Source of the DNA: Campylobacter devanensis
Lineage (GTDB): Bacteria > Campylobacterota > Campylobacteria > Campylobacterales > Campylobacteraceae
NCBI RefSeq assembly: GCF_002139915.1
Contig: NZ_CP018788.1
Span: 744,001 to 808,000, forward strand
DNA: 64,000 nucleotides
Direction: 5' to 3'
Each line of letters starts with the position of its first letter. Position 1 is the stretch's first letter. Of this stretch, positions 18,598-26,809 are shown one piece after another. The position numbers were made by a program, and so were the translations under genes. The notes beneath the pieces are model-generated. The model saw only the letters and a list, made by a program, of their open reading frames with translations, was not told where the DNA came from and made no database searches.

Positions 18598-20540
18598 ATC
18601 ATAAAGAGTATTTAGAAGCAGTAAATAAGCTAAATGATTGGGCTAGAGCCTACTACACAGATGATACACCTATGGCAAGTGATGATGAGTATGATGCTTT
18701 ATATCATAAGGTAGCTGAGTTTGAGAGCCAAAATCCAAATTTAAAAGTGATATTTTCGCCTACTAATAGAGTTGGTGGCGAGATTTTAGAGCAGTTTGAG
18801 AAGCTAGCCCACAAAGCTAGAATGTGGTCGATGGAAGATATTTTTAGCGATGATGAGCTTTTGGCGTGGATAGAGCGAGGGGATAAACGCTCACAAAGAT
18901 TTTTTGTAGAGCCTAAATTTGATGGTGCAAGCTTGAATTTAACCTATGAAAATGGAGTCTTAATAAGTGCAGCTACAAGGGGTGATGGATCCATTGGTGA
19001 AGATGTTACTAGCAATGCTAGGGTTATTAGTTCTGTTCCTTTACAGATTCCATATAGCGGTCTTATTGAAATTAGAGGTGAAGTGGTTATAACTAAAAGT
19101 GATTTTGAAAAGATTAATGCTAATCGTGCTAAAGATGGTCAAAATTTACTAGCTAATCCTAGAAATGCAGCCGCTGGTAGCCTAAGACAGCTAGATTCTA
19201 GCATAACCAAATCTAGAAGATTGAAATTTTATCCATGGGGCGTGGGTGCAAATGAGCTTAAATTTAGCACTCATAGTGATATGATGGATTTTGTTAGATC
19301 TTTAGGATTTTTAAGGGATGATTTTGTTAGGGTTTGTAATAGTATAGATGAGATTAGACAAGCTTATGATGAGCTTTTATCTTTAAGAGATGAAAAGCCT
19401 ATAATGATGGATGGTATGGTAGTTCGTGTTAATAGCTTGTCAAAATGCGATGAATTAGGATTTACAGTAAAATTTCCTAAATTTATGGTAGCTTATAAAT
19501 TTCCAGCTATTCAAAAATCAGCTAAGCTTATAGATGTAGCCTTGCAAGTTGGCAGAACAGGTGTAGTTACGCCTGTTGGAGTTCTTGATGGGGTTGAGAT
19601 TGATGGGGCTTTTGTTAGAAATGTTACATTACATAACTTCGATGAGATTGAGCGTCTAGGTCTTATGAAGGGCGATATGGTTTGCGTGATTAGAAGTGGC
19701 GATGTAATACCTAAGATTACTGATGTATATAAGGCTAGAAGAGATGGCCAAGAAGTAGCGATAAGTCGTCCATGCAAATGCCCTGAGTGTGGAAGTGAGC
19801 TTTTAGATGAAGGGGCGTTTATTAAGTGTCAAAATCTAAATTGCAAGGCTAGAGTTGTAAGCTCTATTATATATTTTGCTTCTAAGAAGTGTATGAATAT
19901 AGATGGTCTTGGTGATGCAATTATAGAGCTTCTTTATAAAAATGGTAAAATCTCAAGTATAATTGATATATATAGATTAGATAGTTCTAGTTTTGATGGA
20001 TTAGAGGGTTTTAAGAGTAAAAAAATTGAAAATACTCTAAATGCTATAAAAGCAAGTCAAAGACCACCACTTCATAGATTTATAACTTCGCTTGGGATTG
20101 AACATATTGGTGAAGTAGCAGCTAAAAAGATAGCTACAGTTTATCCTAACAAATGGCTAGACCTTAGTATGGATGAGCTTTTAAATTTAGATGGTTTTGG
20201 CGAAGCGATGGCGCTTAGCTATTTGGAGTTTATGCGTGTTAATCATATCAAAGTAGTAGAGTTATTAGAGTATATAACTCCAATTATAGATGAAATAAAC
20301 ACTACTCAAAATATATTTAGCGGTAAAACGGTAGTAATAACTGGCACTCTTTCTCGCCCTAGAGATGAGATTAAGGCTGAATTAGAGAGCTTTGGAGCAA
20401 AGGTTAGCGGGTCAGTATCATCTAAAAGTGATTTTGTATTAAGTGGAGAGTCAAGCGGAAGTAAATATCAAAAGGCTCTATCTTTAGGTATTAAAATAAT
20501 AGATGAGATAGAGTATGAAAGATTAAAAAATGAGAGCTGA
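18594..20540 (+). CDS. ligA: NAD-dependent DNA ligase
   Basis: A 648-residue LigA. The adenylation site is K108-F-D-G (VEPKFDGASLNL); NPRNAAAGSLRQLDS and DGMVVRVN follow. A four-cysteine zinc finger (CPECGSELL with CQNLNCKA), helix-hairpin-helix motifs (SLGIEHIGEVAAKKIA, LDGFGEAMALS) and a C-terminal BRCT domain (SGKTVVITGTLSRPRDEIK) complete the canonical order. It seals nicks at replication and repair. It overlaps folP at its start and tlyA at its end. Confidence 0.98.
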   Translation: MNHKEYLEAVNKLNDWARAYYTDDTPMASDDEYDALYHKVAEFESQNPNLKVIFSPTNRVGGEILEQFEKLAHKARMWSMEDIFSDDELLAWIERGDKRSQRFFVEPKFDGASLNLTYENGVLISAATRGDGSIGEDVTSNARVISSVPLQIPYSGLIEIRGEVVITKSDFEKINANRAKDGQNLLANPRNAAAGSLRQLDSSITKSRRLKFYPWGVGANELKFSTHSDMMDFVRSLGFLRDDFVRVCNSIDEIRQAYDELLSLRDEKPIMMDGMVVRVNSLSKCDELGFTVKFPKFMVAYKFPAIQKSAKLIDVALQVGRTGVVTPVGVLDGVEIDGAFVRNVTLHNFDEIERLGLMKGDMVCVIRSGDVIPKITDVYKARRDGQEVAISRPCKCPECGSELLDEGAFIKCQNLNCKARVVSSIIYFASKKCMNIDGLGDAIIELLYKNGKISSIIDIYRLDSSSFDGLEGFKSKKIENTLNAIKASQRPPLHRFITSLGIEHIGEVAAKKIATVYPNKWLDLSMDELLNLDGFGEAMALSYLEFMRVNHIKVVELLEYITPIIDEINTTQNIFSGKTVVITGTLSRPRDEIKAELESFGAKVSGSVSSKSDFVLSGESSGSKYQKALSLGIKIIDEIEYERLKNES

Positions 20541-21231
20541 TCTAGCTGTATCAAAGGCTTTAAATATTAGTAGAAATCAAGCAGCTGGACTTATAGAAAA
20601 TGGCGTAGTATTGGCTGATTCAAAAATTATCAAAAAAGCTAGCCAAGAGATTGATAAAGATCAAATCATAGAGATAAAATCTCAAATTTATGTTAGTAGA
20701 GCAGCACTTAAATTGGCTGGATTTTTAGACGAGATTAAGCTAAATTTAAAAGATAAAATTGCTTTAGATATTGGCTCAAGCACAGGAGGCTTTGTGCAAA
20801 TTCTATTAGAAAATGGCATTAAGCAAGTTACAGCTCTTGATGTAGGAACTATGCAACTTAGTGCAAATTTAAGAGATGATAGCAGAGTAATAATTCAAGA
20901 AAATAGAGATATTAGAGATTTTGTAAGTGAGTTTAAATTTGATCTTATTACTGCTGATGTGAGCTTTATTTCGTTGTTAAATATTATTATGCATATTGAT
21001 AGACTTGCACTTGATGATATTATACTATTATTTAAGCCGCAGTTTGAGGTGGGAATAAATGCTAAACGCACCAAAAATGGTGTAGTAAAAGATGAAAAAG
21101 CTATAAATAAAGCGATGATAAATTTTGAGACTCAGTGTAATGCTTTAGGTTGGAAGTTAATTAAAAAAAGTGAATCAAAAATAAAAGGCAAGGAAGGCAA
21201 TATTGAACTATTCTACTATTTCAAAAAGTAG
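20530..21231 (+). CDS. tlyA: rRNA 2'-O-methyltransferase TlyA
   Basis: A 233-residue TlyA/hemolysin-A family protein. An N-terminal S4 RNA-binding domain (MRADLAVSKALNISRNQAAGLIENG) is joined to an RrmJ-like methyltransferase domain with the SAM motif ALDIGSSTGGFVQ, ADVSFISL and KPQFEVG. TlyA methylates cytidines in 16S and/or 23S rRNA, which affects capreomycin sensitivity; the older haemolysin label is misleading. The start lies 11 bases inside ligA. Confidence 0.93.
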   Translation: MRADLAVSKALNISRNQAAGLIENGVVLADSKIIKKASQEIDKDQIIEIKSQIYVSRAALKLAGFLDEIKLNLKDKIALDIGSSTGGFVQILLENGIKQVTALDVGTMQLSANLRDDSRVIIQENRDIRDFVSEFKFDLITADVSFISLLNIIMHIDRLALDDIILLFKPQFEVGINAKRTKNGVVKDEKAINKAMINFETQCNALGWKLIKKSESKIKGKEGNIELFYYFKK

Positions 21232-22093
21232 TGTAAAATCTGTAGCTATTGGAAGTTTTGATGGTATTCACAAAGGACATAAAGAGTTAATTAAAAAGCT
21301 TGGCGATGGTGGCGCTTTGGTTGTAATATGCAATGGCAGAGCTTGTTTAACTCCAGGAGATAGACGCCAAGAGTATAGCGGTGTGCCGTGTTTTTACTAT
21401 GATTTAGATGATATATCTGGGCTTAGGGGTGATGAGTTTATAGATATGCTTAAAAAAGATTTTGTGAATTTAAAAAAAATTGTAGTTGGTTATGATTTTA
21501 AATTTGGCAAAGATAGAGCATGGGATAAGCACGATTTAAAGCATCTATTTGATGGTGAAGTGGTTGTGGTAGATGAGTTTTGCTTTGATGGGCTTGGAGT
21601 GCATAGTTCAGCTATTAGAAGATTTTTACGCGATGGTGATATATATAGGGCCAATAGGCTTTTAGGGCGTGAGTATAGCGTAGTTGGTAGGGTTGTAGAT
21701 GGTCAAGGAATTGGCAAAAAATATCTATATCCAACTTTAAATTTAGATATAACCCCATATCTAGTGCCTAAAGATGGAGTATATGCTACAAGGACAAAGA
21801 TAGATAATACCACTTATAGCTCTATAACATTTGTTGGATATAGGCTTAGTACTGATGGCGAGTTTGCTATTGAAAATCATATCTTAGATAATGATATAGA
21901 TGTAACGCCTAGTAGTGTGAGAGTTTGCTTTGTAGAGTGGATTAGAGATAATAAGAAATTTGATAGCCTTGATGAGCTTAAAAATCAGATCGCAAAAGAT
22001 ATAATAATAGCTAAAAATGTTGCTAAAAGCTGTGATTTAAGCATAGATGAGATAAGCTTGCACTCAAGAAATTTAGAAGGGGTTTATAAGTGA
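21203..22093 (+). CDS. ribF: Bifunctional riboflavin kinase / FAD synthetase
   Basis: A 296-residue RibF. The N-terminal FMN adenylyltransferase has IGSFDGIHKGHKEL (nucleotidyltransferase HxGH motif) and the HSSAIRRFLRDGD segment. The C-terminal riboflavin kinase has LLGREYSVVGRVVDGQGIGKKYLYPT-type sequence and ends in the usual LDELKNQIAKDI helix. It starts at TTG (21203) behind AGGAAGG, overlapping tlyA by 29 bases. It makes FMN and FAD. Confidence 0.93.
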   Translation: MNYSTISKSSVKSVAIGSFDGIHKGHKELIKKLGDGGALVVICNGRACLTPGDRRQEYSGVPCFYYDLDDISGLRGDEFIDMLKKDFVNLKKIVVGYDFKFGKDRAWDKHDLKHLFDGEVVVVDEFCFDGLGVHSSAIRRFLRDGDIYRANRLLGREYSVVGRVVDGQGIGKKYLYPTLNLDITPYLVPKDGVYATRTKIDNTTYSSITFVGYRLSTDGEFAIENHILDNDIDVTPSSVRVCFVEWIRDNKKFDSLDELKNQIAKDIIIAKNVAKSCDLSIDEISLHSRNLEGVYK

Positions 22094-22794
22094 GAGATGA
22101 GGTCTTTAAAAATGTAATAAGCAAGCAGTTTGAATTTGATGAAAGTGTAGCTAGTGTATTTGATGATATGGTATCTAGATCGGTGCCATTTTATAAACAG
22201 ACTCAAGAGCTTATTGTTTTATTTTTATCTAAAAGATTAGGGCAGGATGCTAAAGTTGTCGATCTTGGATGCTCTACTGCTACTACGCTTTTAGAACTTT
22301 ATAGATTGCGTCCTGATCTTGAACTTGTAGGTTTAGATAGTAGTCCTGCTATGTTACAAAGAGCTACAAATAGGGCTAATGGATATGGTGCAAAGCTTAA
22401 TCTTATACAAGCTGATATTTTAGAATATGATTATGGCAAGGCTGATGCAGTGCTTTTAAATTATACATTACAGTTTATTAGACCTATTAAAAGAGATGAT
22501 TTTGTAAAGAAAATTTTTGCTAGTTTGGAATATGATGGTTTATTTGTATTTAGTGAAAAGCTAGTATATGATGATAAAAAGCTAGATTTAGAGATGATTA
22601 ATATATATCAAGAGTATAAAGAAGCTCAAGGTTACTCTAAATTTGAGATAGCTCAAAAGCGTCAAGCGTTAGAAAATGTTTTGATACCATATAGTGAAAA
22701 TGAGAATAAAGAGCTATGTAAAAATGCTGGATTTAGCAGCGTAGAGACATTTTTTAAATGGGCAAATTTTGCTTCTTTTATAGCTTTTAAATAA
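22090..22794 (+). CDS. cmoA: Carboxy-S-adenosylmethionine synthase CmoA
   Basis: A 234-residue class I SAM-dependent enzyme. The SAM motif VVDLGCSTATTLLELYRLRP, then LVGLDSSPAMLQRA, and NYTLQFIRP are characteristic of CmoA. CmoA uses prephenate to carboxylate SAM; CmoB then uses the product to make 5-oxyacetyl-uridine at the tRNA wobble position. CmoB is not in this window. It starts at GTG (22090), overlapping ribF by four bases, and is the last gene of the run. Confidence 0.9.
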   Translation: MRDEVFKNVISKQFEFDESVASVFDDMVSRSVPFYKQTQELIVLFLSKRLGQDAKVVDLGCSTATTLLELYRLRPDLELVGLDSSPAMLQRATNRANGYGAKLNLIQADILEYDYGKADAVLLNYTLQFIRPIKRDDFVKKIFASLEYDGLFVFSEKLVYDDKKLDLEMINIYQEYKEAQGYSKFEIAQKRQALENVLIPYSENENKELCKNAGFSSVETFFKWANFASFIAFK

Positions 22795-22900
22795 ACTATT
22801 AATTAAAATGGGTTAATATTTGATTTTAATATCAATTTTAATCATACTAAGATTGCACTAAAACCAATATTTATAAAATATCCTTAGAAAAAATAGTTTT

Positions 22901-22939
22901 ATATTTTGTAAATAATAATTTTTATTATTTACAAAATAT
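22901..22939. promoter_or_regulatory. 39-base perfect palindrome, candidate katA operator
   Basis: Two 18-base arms (22901-22918 and 22922-22939) match perfectly around a TTT centre. The arms contain TTGTAAAT and its mirror ATTTACAA, and the core TAATAA-TTT-TTATTA resembles PerR/Fur boxes. It ends 14 bases before the katA -10 box, covering the -35 area, so binding here would be expected to control catalase. PerR is the likely ligand in Campylobacter (inference). Confidence 0.7.
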
Positions 22940-22953
22940 TTTAAAAAAATCCA

Positions 22954-22959
22954 TATAAT
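22954..22959 (+). promoter_or_regulatory. katA -10 box
   Basis: A consensus TATAAT 37 bases before the chosen katA ATG, directly downstream of the palindrome. Confidence 0.7.
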
Positions 22960-22996
22960 TTTGCTACATATTAAATTTATTAAAAAGGAAAATTAT

Positions 22997-24430
22997 ATGG
23001 CAAAACAATTAAATACAGCTAGCGGAAATCCGATTAGCTCAAATCAGTTTAGTATCACAGCAGGTGCTAAGGGCCCAGTATTACTTCAAGATTATCAATT
23101 GATTGAAAAACTTGCATTTCAAAATAGAGAGAGAATCCCAGAAAGAACAGTTCATGCTAAGGGTAGTGGTGCATATGGTGTTTTAGAGATTACTGAAGAT
23201 ATTAGTAGATATACTAAAGCAAATGTACTTCAAAAAGGTGAAAAAACTAAATTATTTTTACGCTTTAGCACGGTTGCTGGTGAGGCTGGTGCAGCAGATG
23301 CAGAAAGAGATGTTAGAGGATTTGCAATTAAATTTTATACTAAAGAGGGCAATTGGGACTTAGTAGGTAATAATACACCGACATTTTTTATCAAAGATGG
23401 TATGAAATTCCCAGATTTTATCCACTCGCAAAAAAGAGACCCAAGAACACACTTAAGATCAGCAAATGCTGCGTGGGATTTTTGGACGCTAAACCCTGAG
23501 ACAATGCACCAAGTAATGATCTTAATGAGCGATAGAGGAATTCCAGCAAGTTATCGTCATATGCATGGTTTTGGCAGTCATACATATAGCTTAATAAATC
23601 AAAATGGTGAGAGATTTTGGGTTAAATTTCACTTCAAAACTCGCCAAGGTATCAAAAATCTAACAAACAAAGAAGCTGCTGAGCTTATCGGTAAATGCCG
23701 TGAGAGCCATCAAAGAGATCTATATGAGGCAATTGATAGAGGTGAGTTCCCTCAGTGGGATTTTAAAATTCAAATTATGAGTGAAGAACAAGCAAATAAT
23801 GCTAAATTCAACCCATTTGACCTAACCAAAATTTGGCCACACGCCGATTATCCGCTAATACCAGTTGGTGTGATGACCTTAAATAAAAATCCTGAAAACT
23901 ACTTTAACGAAGTAGAACAAGCAGCATTTAGCCCAAGCAATATAGTCCCAGGTATCGGATATAGCCCAGATAGAATGCTGCAAGCTAGAATTTTTAGCTA
24001 TCCAGATGCTCAAAGATATAGAGTTGGTGTGCATTATCAACAACTTGAAGTTAATAAGCCAATAGTTGAAGTCAATAACTACTATGTAGGTGGAGCTATG
24101 AATAATGGTAGCTATGCACAAGAAAAATCAGCATATTATGAGCCAAATAGCTTTGGTGGGCCAGTAGAGAGTGCTAAATTTGCTGAGCCAGATCTAGCTA
24201 TTGGTGATATAGCGCAAAGATTTAGCCATAGAGAGCATTATGCTGATTACTACACAGATGCAAGAGCTTTATATAAGATACTTCCGGCTGATGAAAAAGA
24301 TAGATTATACTCTAATATCGCTGAGAGTATGGAAGGGGTCAAAGATGAGATAATCCAAAGAGCGATTAATCACTTTGAACAGATAGACCCAGAATACGCA
24401 AAAGGCGTTAAAGCAGCTTTGGCTAAATAA
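22997..24430 (+). CDS. katA: Catalase KatA
   Basis: A 477-residue clade-3 heme catalase decomposing hydrogen peroxide. Visible are distal His53 in [16 protein letters not shown], the distal Asn in [10 protein letters not shown], the proximal heme-tyrosine region [12 protein letters not shown] and [15 protein letters not shown] chose ATG 22997 because AAAAGGAA precedes it and the product begins like other catalases; the reading frame open from TTG 22961 would start almost on the -10 box. The operator-like palindrome upstream suggests peroxide or iron control. The next gene is its ankyrin partner. Confidence 0.96.
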   Translation: MAKQLNTASGNPISSNQFSITAGAKGPVLLQDYQLIEKLAFQNRERIPERTVHAKGSGAYGVLEITEDISRYTKANVLQKGEKTKLFLRFSTVAGEAGAADAERDVRGFAIKFYTKEGNWDLVGNNTPTFFIKDGMKFPDFIHSQKRDPRTHLRSANAAWDFWTLNPETMHQVMILMSDRGIPASYRHMHGFGSHTYSLINQNGERFWVKFHFKTRQGIKNLTNKEAAELIGKCRESHQRDLYEAIDRGEFPQWDFKIQIMSEEQANNAKFNPFDLTKIWPHADYPLIPVGVMTLNKNPENYFNEVEQAAFSPSNIVPGIGYSPDRMLQARIFSYPDAQRYRVGVHYQQLEVNKPIVEVNNYYVGGAMNNGSYAQEKSAYYEPNSFGGPVESAKFAEPDLAIGDIAQRFSHREHYADYYTDARALYKILPADEKDRLYSNIAESMEGVKDEIIQRAINHFEQIDPEYAKGVKAALAK

Positions 24431-24437
24431 TAAAACA

Positions 24438-24455
24438 TCCCCCATATTTGGGGGA
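24438..24455 (+). other. GC-rich hairpin after katA
   Basis: TCCCCC and GGGGGA pair around a six-base AT loop, the most GC-rich stem in the neighbourhood. No T-run follows, so it is a weak terminator or an attenuator between katA and the ankyrin gene, perhaps setting their relative amounts or protecting the katA 3' end. Confidence 0.55.
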
Positions 24456-24459
24456 CATA

Positions 24460-24501
24460 TTGTAAATTTAAGTATCATAAAAATGGAATTTAAATTTACA
24501 A
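24460..24501. promoter_or_regulatory. Inverted repeat with TTGTAAAT half-sites before the ankyrin gene
   Basis: TTGTAAATTTA (24460-24470) and TAAATTTACAA (24491-24501) are perfect inverse copies separated by 20 bases. The outer eight bases of each arm are the same TTGTAAAT/ATTTACAA found in the katA palindrome. It ends 12 bases before the ankyrin start codon. Confidence 0.45.
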
Positions 24502-24513
24502 TAAGGATAGAAA

Positions 24514-24990
24514 ATGATAACTCCAGAAGAAGAAAAACGCTATGAAGAGCTGTGCGGATATGCATTTAATTTTGCTAGAAATAATGAATTTGCTCAGCTA
24601 GAGTTAATGTTAAATGCAGGATTAAATGTAAATCTTAAAAATCATAAAGGCGATAGTCTGTTAATGCTAGCTAGTTATAATGGCGCATATGAGACAACTA
24701 AGATGCTTTTAGAGCGTGGTGCAAATGTTGATGAGAGAAACGATCGAGGTCAAACCCCGCTAGCTGGAGTATGCTTTAAAGGGAATCTTGAAATAGTTAA
24801 GCTACTTGTAGAAGCAGGAGCTAATATCGATGCAAATAATGGAATGGGGCTTACTCCATATAGTTTTGCTATTATGTTTAATAGAGCAGAAATTGCTAAG
24901 TATCTATTAAGTAAGAGTAAAAAAAGAGGTATATTTAAAATAATAAGTGCTAAAATACTTGGAATATTTAGTAAAAATAGTGCTGCTTAA
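24514..24990 (+). CDS. Ankyrin-repeat protein, probable catalase partner
   Basis: A 158-residue protein with about three ankyrin repeats between residues 33 and 133 (for example GDSLLMLASYNGAYETTKMLLERGA, then RGQTPLAGVCFKGNLEIVKLLVEAGA). It has no signal peptide, so it is probably cytoplasmic. In C. jejuni the ankyrin gene next to katA (Cj1386) is reported to help load heme into catalase; the same order here suggests the same job. The short basic C-terminal tail is hydrophobic (IFKIISAKILGIF). Confidence 0.87.
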   Translation: MITPEEEKRYEELCGYAFNFARNNEFAQLELMLNAGLNVNLKNHKGDSLLMLASYNGAYETTKMLLERGANVDERNDRGQTPLAGVCFKGNLEIVKLLVEAGANIDANNGMGLTPYSFAIMFNRAEIAKYLLSKSKKRGIFKIISAKILGIFSKNSAA

Positions 24991-25006
24991 GGAATAAAAA
25001 TTGCTT
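24991..25006 (+). promoter_or_regulatory. Sigma-54 promoter for the downstream unknown gene
   Basis: GGAATAAAAATTGCTT carries the -24 GG and -12 GC exactly ten bases apart, matching the Campylobacter form GGAA-N6-TTGCTT. The start of transcription would be near 25015, about 20 bases before the ATG at 25037. The element starts right after the ankyrin stop codon. Confidence 0.7.
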
Positions 25007-25036
25007 ATTTTATCTAATAATTATTAAGGATAAAAT

Positions 25037-25450
25037 ATGCAAATAAATAATATATCAAAATATCAAAATGAAGTATATGGCACTTCAAAGCATTATAAAA
25101 GCGATGCTGAATTTAAAGATATATTATCTCAAATGCTACAGAGTGATAGCAAAAGTAGTAGTGTAGATAGCGTTGATACTTTTAGAGATAATATAAATAA
25201 ATACGGTATAATGAATACTGTAAATATTATGAATAATGAGAAAATTGAAAAGCAATTAGAGATCAAAAGAGCCGAGCTTTTAAAGGCATTAGATGTTTCA
25301 AATATGAATCCATCTGATAAAGCAGCAGCGCTTGCTAGTATCGAAGAGACACTAGATAGGTATAAAAAAGATTTACAAAAATTAAATTCAGCCTACGATA
25401 GTGAAAAATTAGAAAATAGCAGTCTTAAAAAGTTATTTGCAGTTATATGA
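25037..25450 (+). CDS. Unknown protein, probable sigma-54-dependent flagellar/motility gene
   Basis: Not recognised with certainty. It is a 137-residue, helical, polar protein with no signal peptide, membrane segment or cysteine. It begins MQINNISKYQNEVYG, a style common in flagellar rod, hook or regulatory proteins, and has a likely coiled coil at about residues 75-125 (EKQLEIKRAELLKAL, then ASIEETLDRYKKDLQKL). A well-formed sigma-54 promoter precedes it. In campylobacters sigma-54 serves mainly flagellar genes, so a flagellar role is inferred. The RBS is AAGGAT. Confidence 0.8.
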   Translation: MQINNISKYQNEVYGTSKHYKSDAEFKDILSQMLQSDSKSSSVDSVDTFRDNINKYGIMNTVNIMNNEKIEKQLEIKRAELLKALDVSNMNPSDKAAALASIEETLDRYKKDLQKLNSAYDSEKLENSSLKKLFAVI

Positions 25451-25472
25451 TTTGGAGTGAAATCACTCCAAA
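25451..25472. terminator. Hairpin between the unknown gene and cysK
   Basis: TTTGGAGTG and CACTCCAAA pair perfectly over nine bases around an AAAT loop, between convergent genes. A-rich sequence follows on the plus strand, so it could act as a terminator for the minus-strand cysK message and, more weakly, for the plus strand. Confidence 0.6.
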
Positions 25473-25477
25473 AAATT

Positions 25478-26386
25478 TTAATCATAAAGCACAGTTGATA
25501 GATATCTCTCGCCAGTATCGCATAAGATTGTTACGATTGTTTTGCCTGGATTTGCCTTTGCTACTTGGCTAGCGGCGTATATATTTGCTCCACTTGATAT
25601 CCCGACTAATAATCCTTCTTTTTGAGCTAATGCTTTAGCAGTTGCGATAGCATCTTCATTTGAGACAGTTAAAAACTCATCTATAACATCTCTATTTAAA
25701 TTTTTTGGTATGAAGTTAGCACCTATACCTTGGATCATATGTGGGCCGGCTTCACCTTTGCTTAGAAGTGGAGATTTGGCTGGTTCAACGGCGATTACTT
25801 TGATATTTGGATTTTTAGATTTTAGTATCTCGCCAACACCGCTTACCGTCCCGCCAGTACCAAATCCAGCGACTAATATATCAACCTTACCATCTGTATC
25901 ATTCCAAATTTCAAGTGCGGTTGTCTTTTTATGCATTTCTGGGTTTGCAGGGTTATCAAATTGACTTGGGATAAAGCTATTTGGTATCTCTTTTGATAAC
26001 CTTAATGCTTCATCTACAGCACCTTGCATACCATATTTTGGATCTGTTAATACTAGCTCAGCACCAAATGCTTTAAGTAATTTTTGGCGCTCAATACTCA
26101 TTGAGCTTGGCATTGTTAAAATAATTTTAAGCCCACGCTCAGCTGCTATCATAGCTAGGCCTACACCTGTGTTGCCACTTGTTGGTTCTATGATTGTAGT
26201 GCTTTTATCAATTTTATTAGTTGCGATTGCGCTCTCAATCATATTTAAAGCGATTCTATCTTTAACCGAGTGGCTAGGATTTAGAAATTCGCATTTAGCT
26301 AAAATATTAGCCTCAACGCCGAATTTATTTATTTTGATAAGCGGAGTGTTGCCGATTAATTCGCTTACGCTATTTGCAATTTTCAT
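25478..26386 (-). CDS. cysK: Cysteine synthase A
   Basis: A 302-residue PLP enzyme making cysteine from O-acetylserine and sulfide. The PLP lysine is K42 in NPSHSVKDRIALNMI. The Asn loop is TSGNTGVGLAMIA, the phosphate cup GTGGTVSG, and the C-terminal serine region ISSGANIYAA. Third gene of a metY-rrf2-cysK unit, 9 bases after the regulator, so it is probably controlled by sulfur or cysteine supply. It ends without the usual C-terminal extension of plant forms. Confidence 0.96.
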   Translation of the reverse strand: MKIANSVSELIGNTPLIKINKFGVEANILAKCEFLNPSHSVKDRIALNMIESAIATNKIDKSTTIIEPTSGNTGVGLAMIAAERGLKIILTMPSSMSIERQKLLKAFGAELVLTDPKYGMQGAVDEALRLSKEIPNSFIPSQFDNPANPEMHKKTTALEIWNDTDGKVDILVAGFGTGGTVSGVGEILKSKNPNIKVIAVEPAKSPLLSKGEAGPHMIQGIGANFIPKNLNRDVIDEFLTVSNEDAIATAKALAQKEGLLVGISSGANIYAASQVAKANPGKTIVTILCDTGERYLSTVLYD

Positions 26387-26395
26387 CTTTATTCC

Positions 26396-26809
26396 TTAAA
26401 TTATATAGTTCAGATATTTACCAGCTTGAGCTTGATCTATTTTAATACTGCTTAAAGGCTGCATAAAAAGCTCTTTTAACTTATCATTATACTCTTTGAA
26501 AAATAGATTATATAGATTATTTTCTAACTCTATATTTATTAGATTAAATTCATTTTCTAAGCTGTTAAATAGATCATAAAGGGTGATCTCATCTATAGGT
26601 TTGCTAAGATAATACCCACCCTTAATTCCTTTAATGCTACCTACTATACCATCTTTGCGAAGACTATTTAAGAGTTGTTCTAAATAGTTTTTTGAAACAT
26701 TTATAGCTAATGAGATATCTTTTAAGGAGATAGGATTGCTTCTATCTCCTTTTGATATCTCGAGAATAGCCATCAAGCCATACACACCTTTGGTTGTAAG
26801 TAGGCTCAT
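26396..26809 (-). CDS. Rrf2-family regulator without cysteines (CymR-like)
   Basis: A 137-residue winged-helix regulator: HTH at about residues 27-55 (LKDISLAINVSKNYLEQLLNSLRK), wing IKGIKGGYYLS, dimerisation helix. It contains no cysteine at all, so it cannot bind an iron-sulfur cluster in the IscR way. CymR of Gram-positive bacteria is a cluster-free Rrf2 protein that represses sulfur genes in complex with CysK. Its place between metY and cysK suggests a similar cysteine-responsive role; that is inference. It overlaps metY by four bases. Confidence 0.88.
   Translation of the reverse strand: MSLLTTKGVYGLMAILEISKGDRSNPISLKDISLAINVSKNYLEQLLNSLRKDGIVGSIKGIKGGYYLSKPIDEITLYDLFNSLENEFNLINIELENNLYNLFFKEYNDKLKELFMQPLSSIKIDQAQAGKYLNYII

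Noticed and set aside
22961-22996. TTG start extending catalase by 12 residues
   Set aside because: It lies only 2 bases after the -10 box, and ATG 22997 has a proper AAAAGGAA signal.
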